Part shown: in pieces, positions 1-7,038 of the stretch
Position numbering within the stretch: the stretch's first letter is position 1
Layout: the number at the start of each line of letters is the position of its first letter
Source: Frankiales bacterium
GTDB lineage: Bacteria; Actinomycetota; Actinomycetes; Mycobacteriales; SCTD01
NCBI GenBank assembly: GCA_025464915.1
Contig: JAODNF010000404.1
Coordinates: 1 to 9,097 of the forward strand
Direction of reading: 5' to 3'
DNA: 9,097 nucleotides
Notes under the pieces: model-generated
The model's input: the letters and a program-made list of their open reading frames with translations, nothing else
Told to the model about the DNA's origin: nothing
Databases searched by the model: none
Program-made: the position numbers and the translations under genes

Positions 1-886
1 GAACCTGTTCGACAACATCGCCTTCCCGCTTCGTGAGCACACGAAGAAGACGGAGAAGGAGATCAAGGACATCGTCCTGGACAAGATGGAGATCGTCGGC
101 CTGACCGGCGCGGAGAAGAAGCTCCCCGGCGAGATCTCCGGTGGCATGCGCAAGCGCGCCGGCCTGGCCCGTGCGCTCGTCCTGAACCCCGAGATCTTGC
201 TGTTCGACGAGCCGGACTCGGGTCTGGACCCGGTGCGCACCGCCTACCTCAACCAGCTGATCGTGGACCTGAACGCGCAGATCGAGGCGACGTTCCTCAT
301 CGTCACCCACGACATCAACACCGCTCGCACGGTGCCGGACAACATCGGCCTGCTCTACCGCCGGCACCTGGCCATGTTCGGCCCGCGCGAGATGCTGCTG
401 TCCAGCAACGAGCCCGTCGTCCGGCAGTTCCTCAACGCGCAGCGCGAGGGGCCGATCGGCATGGCGGAGGAGAAGGACGCCGGCGAGCTCGAGTCCGAGA
501 AGGGCATCGAGCTCGGGGCGCTGCCGCCGATCCCGGTGCAGCTGCCGACCAGCGCCGGCCAGACCCGCCACACCCAGCGCGCGCCGGGCTCGTGGCTGAA
601 GGAGAACGGCGTGACGCCGCCCCCCGGGTCGTTCGCCGGGCTCGACCTCGAGTTCGGGAACGGCTCCCAGGCGGGTACGGCGAAGGCCGAGGCTCCCGCT
701 GCGGGTGTCCGGGTCGTGAGCACCGAGGAGCGCGTCGAGCGGGCGCGCGCCGCCGCCGAGCGCGCCGCCGCCAGGGGCAGCGCGAGCGGCACGACGGCCA
801 CGAAGGCCGCCCCTGCCACCAAGAAGGCCCCGGCGAAGAAGGCCGCCGCCAAGAAGACGGCTGCCAGGAAGAGGTCGGGCGCCTGA
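1..886 (+). CDS. mceG: Mce transporter ABC ATPase, MceG/Mkl-type (5'-partial)
   Basis: Cytoplasmic ATP-binding subunit that would power the YrbE permease encoded just downstream. The frame is open from base 2, giving 294 residues; the Walker A and Q-loop region lie upstream of the window. The fragment starts at NLFDNIAFPLREH, which resembles the segment after the Q-loop in MlaF-type ATPases. Visible motifs are the ABC signature SGGMRKR (residues 46-52), Walker B ILLFDEP with D69 and catalytic E70, the D-loop SGLDP, and the H-loop histidine H103 in IVTHD. The ATPase fold ends near residue 150. About 140 further residues follow: an acidic stretch (155-168), a Pro/Gly-rich linker, an Arg/Ala/Glu helix (about 240-258) and a Lys/Ala tail (268-294). 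A C-terminal extension is known for mycobacterial MceG, but the basic tail is notable. The stop TGA overlaps the yrbEA ATG by one base. Family assignment is firm; the symbol follows mycobacterial usage. Confidence 0.93.
   Translation, partial: NLFDNIAFPLREHTKKTEKEIKDIVLDKMEIVGLTGAEKKLPGEISGGMRKRAGLARALVLNPEILLFDEPDSGLDPVRTAYLNQLIVDLNAQIEATFLIVTHDINTARTVPDNIGLLYRRHLAMFGPREMLLSSNEPVVRQFLNAQREGPIGMAEEKDAGELESEKGIELGALPPIPVQLPTSAGQTRHTQRAPGSWLKENGVTPPPGSFAGLDLEFGNGSQAGTAKAEAPAAGVRVVSTEERVERARAAAERAAARGSASGTTATKAAPATKKAPAKKAAAKKTAARKRSGA
821..865 (+). repeat. three 15-bp tandem units encoding KKxxA pentads
   Basis: Three imperfect 15-bp units, each starting AAGAAG, encode KKAPA, KKAAA and KKTAA at the end of the ATPase. 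A fourth degenerate unit (RKRSG) follows. Phase with the codons is exact, so this is a protein-level repeat like those in histone-H1-like and bacterial HU C-terminal tails. Such repeats can gain or lose units by slippage without breaking the frame. Confidence 0.8.
866..874 (+). promoter_or_regulatory. candidate ribosome binding site for yrbEA
   Basis: Purine-rich AGGAAGAGG inside the last codons of the ATPase gene, 11 bases before the ATG at 886. The yrbEA frame is open far upstream, back to an ATG at 592, but those upstream codons are out-of-frame ATPase sequence. This site and the TGATG junction favour 886 as the start. Spacing is slightly long, so coupling to ATPase termination probably contributes. 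Confidence 0.5.
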
Positions 887-1671
887 TGGCGATCTCCCCC
901 CTCGCCCCCGTCCGGGGAGCAGGCGACTTCTTCGCCCTCTCCCTGGACGTTCTGGTGCAGCTGTTCCGCAGCATCGTCAAGCGGCAGTTCCAGTTCGCGG
1001 AGTTCGTCCAGCAGGCGTGGTTCATCGCGTCGGTCACGATCTTCCCGACGGCGCTGGTCTCGATCCCCTTCGGCGCCGTGCTGGCGCTGCAGATCGGCAA
1101 CCTCACCAAGCAGATCGGCGCCCAGAGCTTCACCGGCGCCGTCGCCGTCCTCGGCGTCGTTCGCGAGGCCAGCCCCATCGTCACCGCCCTGCTGATCGCA
1201 GGCGCCGGCGGCTCGGCGATCTGCGCCGACCTCGGCTCCCGCAAGATCCGCGAGGAGATCGACGCCATGGAGGTGCTCGGCGTCAGCCCGCTGGCCCGCC
1301 TGGTCGCGCCCCGCGTCCTCGCCTGCATGCTCGTCGCGTTCTTCCTCAACGGCATGGTCTCGGTCGTCGGCGTGATGGGTGGCTACTTCTTCAACGTGAT
1401 CCTGCAGGGCGGCACGCCGGGCGCCTACCTGGCCAGCTTCACCGCCCTCGCCCAGATCCCCGACCTGGTCGTCGGCGAGATCAAGGCCGTGATCTTCGGG
1501 TTGATCGCCGCGCTCGTCGCCGCCTACAAGGGGCTCAACGCCAAGGGCGGTCCGAAGGGCGTCGGTGACGCCGTCAACCAGAGCGTCGTCATCAGCTTCA
1601 TGCTGCTGTTCCTGACCAACTTCATCATCACAGCCATCTACTTCCAGGTCATCCCGCAGAAGGGCGGCTGA
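886..1671 (+). CDS. yrbEA: MlaE/YrbE-family permease subunit A
   Basis: Integral inner-membrane permease of the Mce importer, 261 residues, the usual size for YrbEA. The MlaE-family signature is clear: VREASPIVTALLIAGAGGS (residues 92-110) followed by the cytoplasmic coupling loop LGSRKIREEIDAMEVLGV (116-133), which contacts the ATPase in this family. Hydrophobic segments lie near 45-70, 85-113, 142-172, 196-214 and 233-254. The N-terminal region (about 15-45) looks like the amphipathic helix found before the first membrane span. The start at 886 overlaps the ATPase stop by one base; the longer upstream reading would add an Arg-rich stretch with no family resemblance. It would pair with YrbEB to form the permease dimer. 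The A assignment rests on gene order and the shorter N-terminus. Confidence 0.95.
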   Translation: MAISPLAPVRGAGDFFALSLDVLVQLFRSIVKRQFQFAEFVQQAWFIASVTIFPTALVSIPFGAVLALQIGNLTKQIGAQSFTGAVAVLGVVREASPIVTALLIAGAGGSAICADLGSRKIREEIDAMEVLGVSPLARLVAPRVLACMLVAFFLNGMVSVVGVMGGYFFNVILQGGTPGAYLASFTALAQIPDLVVGEIKAVIFGLIAALVAAYKGLNAKGGPKGVGDAVNQSVVISFMLLFLTNFIITAIYFQVIPQKGG

Positions 1672-1672
1672 C

Positions 1673-2548
1673 ATGGCCGTCTCCTCGGGCACCCCCGTCC
1701 CGCCGATCGTCCAGACGCTGACCCGCTACCCGAAGCGGATCGGCGGGTCGCTGCTCGGCGTGCTCGACGACCTGGGCGCGCAGCTGTCCTTCTACGCCCG
1801 GTCGCTCGGCTGGACCTACCGCGTCATCCTGCGCTACAAGCGCGAGGTCGTGCGGCTGCTCGCCGAGGTCAGCCTCGGCTCCGGCGCGCTCGCGCTCGTC
1901 GGCGGCACGATCGGCGTCATCGCCTTCCTCACGTTCTTCACGGGCACGGAGGTCGGCCTGCAGGGCTACGCCGCGCTCAACCAGCTCGGCACGGCCAACT
2001 TCACGGCCTTCCTCTCCGCCTACTTCAACACCCGTGAGATCGCGCCGCTCGTCGCGGCACTGGCCCTGTCGGCCACGGTCGGGTGCGGCTTCACGGCTCA
2101 GCTGGGCGCCATGCGGATCTCGGAGGAGGTCGACGCGCTCGAGGTCATGGGCGTCCCGTCGCTGCCGTTCCTCGTGACGACGCGCATGATCGCCGGCTTC
2201 ATCGCCGTGATCCCGCTCTACATCATCGGCCTGATGTCGTCGTACTTCGCCGCCCGCACCATCACGACCGGCTTCTACGGCCAGTCGACGGGCACCTACG
2301 ACCAGTACTTCCACCAGTACTTGCCGCCGATCGACGTGATCTACAGCTTCCTGAAGGTGCTGATCTTCGCCGTCATCATCATCCTGATCCACTGCTACTA
2401 CGGCTACTACGCCAGCGGCGGCCCGGCCGGCGTCGGCGTGGCCGTCGGCCGCGCGGTCCGCACTGCCATCGTCGCCGTGAACCTCGTCGACTTCTTCCTG
2501 TCGCTCGCCATCTGGGGCGCGACCACGACGGTGAAGATCGCGGGATAG
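1673..2548 (+). CDS. yrbEB: MlaE/YrbE-family permease subunit B
   Basis: Second inner-membrane permease subunit, 291 residues, close to the normal YrbEB length. It has the MlaE core REIAPLVAALALSATVGCGF (residues 121-140) and coupling loop LGAMRISEEVDALEVMGV (144-161). The loop is close to that of YrbEA but more like the proteobacterial MlaE consensus. Hydrophobic segments lie near 70-90, 124-143, 172-195, 222-245 and 265-285. A Tyr-rich segment (about 202-216, GQSTGTYDQYFHQY) sits between two membrane spans. The N-terminal 60 residues are longer than in YrbEA and include a basic amphipathic stretch. It starts one base after the yrbEA stop, with AGGGCGG (1661-1667) five bases upstream as a likely ribosome binding site. 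Assignment is firm. Confidence 0.95.
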   Translation: MAVSSGTPVPPIVQTLTRYPKRIGGSLLGVLDDLGAQLSFYARSLGWTYRVILRYKREVVRLLAEVSLGSGALALVGGTIGVIAFLTFFTGTEVGLQGYAALNQLGTANFTAFLSAYFNTREIAPLVAALALSATVGCGFTAQLGAMRISEEVDALEVMGVPSLPFLVTTRMIAGFIAVIPLYIIGLMSSYFAARTITTGFYGQSTGTYDQYFHQYLPPIDVIYSFLKVLIFAVIIILIHCYYGYYASGGPAGVGVAVGRAVRTAIVAVNLVDFFLSLAIWGATTTVKIAG

Positions 2549-2550
2549 CC

Positions 2551-3786
2551 GTGTCCGCCCCCCCAGCCACCGGCTCCGCCATCTACAAGCGGCGCATCTC
2601 CGGCGTGGTCTTCCTGCTCGTGATCAGCATGCTCGTCTACCTCACGGTGCTGCTCTACCAGAAGAAGTTCACGGCAGTCGTGAAGGTCAGGCTCGAGACC
2701 GATCGCATCGGCAACCAGCTCGCCGCGCACTCCGACGTGAAGATCCGCGGGCTGGTGGTCGGCGAGGTCCGCAGCGTGTCCAGCAAGGGCGACGGCGCCG
2801 TGATCACCTTGGGCCTCAAGCCCGGCGAGATCTCCAAGATCCCCGCCGACGTGCGGGCGGCCCTCTACCCGAAGACGCTCTTCGGCGAGAAGGAGGTCGT
2901 GCTCACGGGGGGTACGACGGGCGGACCCCACCTGACCTCCCGCGACACCATCACGCAGGACCGCACCGAGACCGCGGTCGAGACGGAGAAGGCGATCAAC
3001 GACCTGCTGCCGCTGCTGCAGGCGCTCAAGCCGCAGCAGCTGTCGAAGGCGCTGAACGCGCTGTCGACGGCGCTGCGCGGCCGCGGCAACGAGCTCGGCC
3101 AGAACCTGGTGCGTACGGCCGCCTACCTCAAGCAGCTCAACCCCGACCTGCCGACGCTCCAGCAGGACATGGCCGGGCTCGCGGACTTCACCAACAACAC
3201 CGCCGACGCCACCCCGGACCTGCTGCAGGTCCTCGACAACCTGTCGGCGAGCAGCCGCAACCTGGTCGAGGAGAAGGGGTCGCTCGACACCTTCCTCACG
3301 AGCTCCACGAGCTTCGCGAGCACGACCCGGCAGATCGTCGCGGAGAACGAGCAGTCCCTGGTGCAGCTCGCCGCGACGTCGCGGGCACCGCTGGACCTGT
3401 ACGCCCGCTACTCCCCGGAGTACCCCTGCCTGCTCGCCGGCCTCGCCCGCTACGAGCCGATCATCGACCAGGCGTTCGGCGGCCTGCAGGCAGGCCTGCA
3501 CATCACGGTCGAAGCCATCAAGGACAACGGCGGCTACACGCCGGCGCAGACCCCGAAGTACCGGGACGCCCGGGCGCCCTACTGCAACGGCCTGCCGCAC
3601 CCGAAGGTGCCTGCGGGAGACGCGTCGTTCGACGACGGCTACCGCACCTCGACCACGCCGACCTCCAAGGCGGCGCTGGACTCCGTCGCGGCGCCGCTCC
3701 TCGGCGTCCCGGCTGACCAGGTCCCCGACATCTCCGGCCTCCTGCTCGAGCCGGCCACGCAAGGGAGCGCGGTGGGGCTCGCATGA
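2551..3786 (+). CDS. mceA: MCE-family protein MceA
   Basis: First of six MCE-domain subunits, 411 residues, anchored by one N-terminal membrane segment (about 17-36) and otherwise outside the membrane. The MCE domain (about 40-120) carries VKIRGLVVGEV (63-73) and ALYPKTLFGEKEVVL (104-118), typical of this family. A long helical region (about 140-275) should form part of the hydrophobic tube. The C-terminal part has the MceA-type motif YARYSPEYPCLLAGL (284-298) and a second Cys in APYCNGLP. This region fits the Mce4_CUP1 family often found with actinobacterial MCE domains. I chose the GTG at 2551, two bases after the yrbEB stop: it gives a short polar leader before the membrane anchor, while the first later ATG (2629) would cut the anchor. 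There is no strong Shine-Dalgarno, so coupling to yrbEB termination is likely. Confidence 0.93.
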   Translation: MSAPPATGSAIYKRRISGVVFLLVISMLVYLTVLLYQKKFTAVVKVRLETDRIGNQLAAHSDVKIRGLVVGEVRSVSSKGDGAVITLGLKPGEISKIPADVRAALYPKTLFGEKEVVLTGGTTGGPHLTSRDTITQDRTETAVETEKAINDLLPLLQALKPQQLSKALNALSTALRGRGNELGQNLVRTAAYLKQLNPDLPTLQQDMAGLADFTNNTADATPDLLQVLDNLSASSRNLVEEKGSLDTFLTSSTSFASTTRQIVAENEQSLVQLAATSRAPLDLYARYSPEYPCLLAGLARYEPIIDQAFGGLQAGLHITVEAIKDNGGYTPAQTPKYRDARAPYCNGLPHPKVPAGDASFDDGYRTSTTPTSKAALDSVAAPLLGVPADQVPDISGLLLEPATQGSAVGLA

Positions 3787-4865
3787 AGACCACGTCGGCC
3801 GGCATCAAGCTGATCATCTTCATGGTGGTCACGTCCTTGATGACGTTCGTGCTGGCCGCGACGATCGGCAACTTCGGCGGCGGCAGCACCACGACCTACA
3901 AGGCCGCCTTCACCGATGTCACCGGCCTGCTCCCAGGCAACGAGGTGCGCATCGCCGGTGTCCGGGTCGGCAAGATCAAGAAGGTCTCGCTGGCGCCCTC
4001 CGGCTCCTGTGCCTCGGACTTCGCCGGTCTCCCCGAGCCGCCTCGGCTGGGCCAGGTGACGATCCAGCTCGACAACGGGCAGAAGATCACCGACGCCGAC
4101 AACCTGCAGATCCGCTACCGCAACCTGGTCGGTGAGCGCTACGTCGCGATCGCTCAGGACGTCGGGACGGGGACCGACAGCGACCACACGAAGCTCATCT
4201 GCCCGGACAAGCGGTCCGACCAGTCGACCCGCACCACCCCGGCGCTGGACCTGACGATCCTGTTCAACGGCTTCAAGCCGCTGTTCCAGGCGCTCGACCC
4301 CGCCAGCGTCAACGACGTCTCCATGGAGATCGTCAAGACGCTCCAGGGCGAGGGCGGCACTGTCGACGACCTGCTGGCGCACACCGCCTCCCTCACCACG
4401 ACGCTCGCCAACAAGGACGCCGTCATCGGGCGGGTCGTCGACAACCTGACGTCGGTGCTCGACACCCTGGACAAGCGCGACACCGACCTCAACAGCCTCA
4501 TCCTCCAGCTGCGCCGGCTGGCCGCCGGGTTCGCGGCCGACCGGACCGAGATCGGCAGCTCGATCGAGGGGATCGGCAAGCTGACCGACGCGACCGCCGG
4601 CCTGCTCGCCGGCATCCGCCCCTCCGTGAAGACCGACATCACGCAGCTCGGCAAGCTGGCGAACACCCTGAAGAAGAACAACAGCACCGTCGAGGGCGTC
4701 ATCCAGCGGCTGCCCGACAAGCTCAACCGGATCGTGAGCACCGCCACCTACGGCGGCTGGTTCAACTTCTACCTGTGCGGCCTGGCCGTCACCAGGCCCG
4801 ACGGCAACGGCGGGCAGACGGTGGTCACCTCGCTGGTCAACACGGCGTCGAGGTGCAAGATATGA
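3783..4865 (+). CDS. mceB: MCE-family protein MceB
   Basis: Second MCE subunit, 360 residues, with an N-terminal membrane anchor (about 9-29). The MCE domain (about 37-126) has VRIAGVRVGKI (55-65) and RYRNLVGERYVAI (111-123), with an insertion at about 71-90 containing C76. The helical region runs from about 150 to 315. The C-terminal YGGWFNFYLCGL (323-334) matches the Tyr-Gly-x-Trp/Phe...Tyr-Leu-Cys ending I know from MceB proteins and supports the B assignment along with gene position. Cysteines at 76, 140, 332 and 358 form two possible pairs, reasonable for an extracytoplasmic protein. The start overlaps the mceA stop as ATGA; GGTGGGG lies six bases upstream (3771-3777) as a possible ribosome binding site. 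Confidence 0.94.
   Translation: MKTTSAGIKLIIFMVVTSLMTFVLAATIGNFGGGSTTTYKAAFTDVTGLLPGNEVRIAGVRVGKIKKVSLAPSGSCASDFAGLPEPPRLGQVTIQLDNGQKITDADNLQIRYRNLVGERYVAIAQDVGTGTDSDHTKLICPDKRSDQSTRTTPALDLTILFNGFKPLFQALDPASVNDVSMEIVKTLQGEGGTVDDLLAHTASLTTTLANKDAVIGRVVDNLTSVLDTLDKRDTDLNSLILQLRRLAAGFAADRTEIGSSIEGIGKLTDATAGLLAGIRPSVKTDITQLGKLANTLKKNNSTVEGVIQRLPDKLNRIVSTATYGGWFNFYLCGLAVTRPDGNGGQTVVTSLVNTASRCKI
4850..4855 (+). promoter_or_regulatory. ribosome binding site for mceC
   Basis: GAGGTG ends six bases before the ATG at 4862, a good match to the actinobacterial anti-Shine-Dalgarno sequence at normal spacing. It settles the mceC start, because the frame stays open upstream to an ATG at 4775 that would encode an Arg-rich leader with no family resemblance. 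It lies inside the last codons of mceB. Confidence 0.65.
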
Positions 4866-5896
4866 CCCCGTTCAGGGAGCGCAACAAGTCGGTGATCGGT
4901 GGCGTCGGGCTGCTGCTGATCTTCCTGCTGCTGGCGGCCGCCTTCCAGACCGACAAGCTGCCCTTCATCGGCGGTGGCACGACCTACAAGGCCGAGTTCA
5001 CCGAGGGCGCCGGCCTGCAGAAGATGGACGAGGTGCGGGTGGCCGGCGTCAAGGTCGGCAAGGTCACCAAGATCGGCTTCAAGAAGAGCTGCGACTACTC
5101 CGGCAACCTGGCGCAGAGCGTGGTCGGCGACAAGGCCGGCTGCGTCGAGGTGACGATGCGCGTCAAGGGCGTCCACCTCGGCGCGCTCACCAAGGCTGAC
5201 ATCCGCATCAAGACGGTCCTGGGCCGCAAGTTCCTCATGCTCACGCCCGACGGCGACGGCTCGCTCGCCAAGGACGCGACGATCCCGCTCGCGAGGACGA
5301 CCTCGCCGTTCGACGTGTCGCCGGCCTTCCAGCAGCTGTCGACCACGATCGGCCACATCCAGACCGACCAGCTCGCGCAGTCGTTCACCACCCTGGCCGA
5401 CACCTTCCGCGGCTCGGCCCCGGAGGTGCGCGCCTCGCTGAGCGGCCTGAGCCGGCTGTCCCAGACCATCGCCTCGCGTGACGCGAAGCTGCGCACCCTG
5501 CTCGACCGCGCCTCCGGGGTCACCCAGGTGCTCGCCGACCGGGACGACGACCTCGTCGCGTTCCTCAAGGACAGCGACCTGCTGCTCCAGGAGGTCAAGG
5601 CACGGCGTACCGCGATCCACACGCTGCTCACCACGACGACCGAGCTGTCGGAGCAGCTCATCGCCCTGGTCCGGGAGAACCGCGCCACCCTGGCCCCGGC
5701 GCTGGCCGACCTCAAGGTCGTCACCGACATGCTGGCGCGCAACCAGAAGAACCTGGACCTGGGCCTGCAGCGGCTCGCGCCGTTCGTGCGGCTGTTCGCC
5801 AACAACCTGGGCAACGGGCGCTGGTTCGACACCTACGTCTACAACCTGACCAACCCCTCGGGCTTCGTGCCCGGCACCTTCGGGAACGGAACATGA
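4862..5896 (+). CDS. mceC: MCE-family protein MceC
   Basis: Third MCE subunit, 344 residues. A basic N-terminus (RERNK) precedes a membrane anchor (about 11-28). The MCE domain (about 40-130) has VRVAGVKVGKV (58-68) and RIKTVLGRKFLML (115-127). C77 and C94 flank an insertion at about 77-94 and could form a disulfide. The helical region (about 150-310) is rich in Leu, Thr and Ala with regular hydrophobic spacing, as expected for the tube. The C-terminus ends at NGRWFDTYVYNL and a short Pro/Gly tail, without the long Pro-rich extension of some MceC proteins. The start overlaps the mceB stop as ATGA and has its own ribosome binding site. C is assigned by position and by the shared Trp-Phe-Asp-Thr-Tyr ending. 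Confidence 0.92.
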   Translation: MTPFRERNKSVIGGVGLLLIFLLLAAAFQTDKLPFIGGGTTYKAEFTEGAGLQKMDEVRVAGVKVGKVTKIGFKKSCDYSGNLAQSVVGDKAGCVEVTMRVKGVHLGALTKADIRIKTVLGRKFLMLTPDGDGSLAKDATIPLARTTSPFDVSPAFQQLSTTIGHIQTDQLAQSFTTLADTFRGSAPEVRASLSGLSRLSQTIASRDAKLRTLLDRASGVTQVLADRDDDLVAFLKDSDLLLQEVKARRTAIHTLLTTTTELSEQLIALVRENRATLAPALADLKVVTDMLARNQKNLDLGLQRLAPFVRLFANNLGNGRWFDTYVYNLTNPSGFVPGTFGNGT

Positions 5897-7038
5897 CCCG
5901 TCCTCGCGGCGCCCGCCGCCGCCTGCTCGCCCTCACCGCCCTGCTCGGGCTGTCCTCGATGGCCGCCGGCTGCGGCATCTTCGGCGGCGCGAAGGAGAAG
6001 CACTTCTCGGCCGAGTTCACCAAGGCGGTCGGGGTCTACAAGCACAGCGACGTCCGGGTGCTCGGGGTCAAGATCGGCCAGGTCACCAAGATCACGCCGC
6101 ACGGCGACCGGGTCCGCCTCGACATGACCTACGACGCGTCCTACAGCATCCCGGCGGACGCCAAGGCCGTCATCCTGTCGCCGTCGATCGTGTCCGACCG
6201 CTACGTGCAGCTCACCCCCGTCTACTCCTCGGGCCCGACGCTGGCCGACGGCGCCAACCTCACGCTCGAGGACAAGCGCACGCAGGAGCCGGTCGAGCTC
6301 GACACGATCTACAAGAACATCGACACGCTCAACCAGGCCCTGGGGCCGCAGGGCGCCAACAGCAAGGGCGCCCTGTCCGACCTGCTGAAGGTCAGTGCGT
6401 CCAACCTCCGCGGCAACGGCGCGCTGCTCAACACCACCCTGACCGGGTTGTCGCAGGCCGTGAAGACGCTGTCCGACTCGCGCACCGACCTGTTCACGAC
6501 CATCGCCAACCTGCAGGCGTTCACGACGACGATCGCGCAGAACGACAGCATCGTCGCGCAGTTCGACCAGGACCTGGCCGTCGTCGCCGACCAGCTCAAC
6601 GGCGAGCGCACCGACCTCGCGACCGCCATCAAGACGCTGGCCTCGGCCCTCGGCGAGGTGGCGTCCTTCGTCAAGCAGAACTCCGCCAACCTGACCGCCA
6701 ACGTCGCCAACCTCAAGACCGTCACCGCGATCCTGGTCAAGGAGAAGGCGGCCCTGCGCGAGTTCCTCGACACCGCCCCGACGGCGCTGTCGAACCTGCA
6801 GCTCGCCTACAACTCCTCCTCGGGCACGCTCGACACGCGCGACAACAGCAACTCCGCCGGCGGGCCGACGGGCGCGCTGTGCAACCTGCTTGCCATCGCC
6901 GGCCAGAGCGCCGCGACCTGTCGCGACACCTTGGGCCTGCCGAGCCTCCCGAAGGCCAAGAGCGCCGCCCTGACGAGCGCCCCGACGGTCGCCGAGCGGG
7001 ACCTGACCCTCGGCGGCATCCTGGCGGTGAACCGATGA
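5893..7038 (+). CDS. mceD: MCE-family protein MceD with lipoprotein-like signal
   Basis: Fourth MCE subunit, 381 residues. The N-terminus is a short signal: basic RPRGARRR (3-10), hydrophobic core (11-20), then SSMAAGC with a candidate lipidated C27. The lipobox is imperfect, with Ala at -3 where Leu is usual. The MCE domain (about 36-110) has VRVLGVKIGQV (54-64) and SPSIVSDRYVQL (96-107). The Ser-Asp there, in place of the Gly seen in the other five subunits, is a feature I recall from MceD proteins, so the D assignment is not only positional. The helical region runs from about 130 to 305, then GTLDTRDN and two cysteines (330, 343) that may pair. The start overlaps the mceC stop as ATGA; the ribosome binding site is weak. 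Known MceD proteins of M. tuberculosis have a membrane anchor rather than a lipobox, so the signal here is unusual compared with that reference. Confidence 0.9.
   Translation: MTRPRGARRRLLALTALLGLSSMAAGCGIFGGAKEKHFSAEFTKAVGVYKHSDVRVLGVKIGQVTKITPHGDRVRLDMTYDASYSIPADAKAVILSPSIVSDRYVQLTPVYSSGPTLADGANLTLEDKRTQEPVELDTIYKNIDTLNQALGPQGANSKGALSDLLKVSASNLRGNGALLNTTLTGLSQAVKTLSDSRTDLFTTIANLQAFTTTIAQNDSIVAQFDQDLAVVADQLNGERTDLATAIKTLASALGEVASFVKQNSANLTANVANLKTVTAILVKEKAALREFLDTAPTALSNLQLAYNSSSGTLDTRDNSNSAGGPTGALCNLLAIAGQSAATCRDTLGLPSLPKAKSAALTSAPTVAERDLTLGGILAVNR

Noticed and set aside
803..883. Lys/Ala tail read as a separate DNA-binding protein gene
   Set aside because: It is continuous and in frame with the ATPase, with no start codon and ribosome binding site of its own; it is a C-terminal tail.
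592..885. Possible N-terminal extension of yrbEA starting at 592
   Set aside because: The extra 98 residues are Arg/Gly-rich out-of-frame ATPase sequence with no match to YrbE; 886 gives normal family length and a tight junction.
355..1692. Long minus-strand open frame of 445 codons antisense to the ATPase and yrbEA
   Set aside because: Rich in Asp, Glu, Arg, Gly and Ala with no family resemblance; it is the expected antisense shadow of GC-rich coding sequence, and the plus-strand genes have clear motifs.
2407..3762. Long minus-strand open frame antisense to mceA
   Set aside because: Composition is dominated by Arg, Val, Gly and Asp repeats typical of reverse-frame reading of high-GC genes; no start context or domain.
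4769..5620. Minus-strand open frame of 283 codons antisense to mceC
   Set aside because: Same shadow pattern; mceC in the plus strand has a membrane anchor, MCE motifs and a ribosome binding site.
6879..7034. Possible N-terminal extension of mceE starting at 6879
   Set aside because: It would bury the lipoprotein signal and LSGC lipobox inside the protein; the segment is the other-frame reading of the mceD end.
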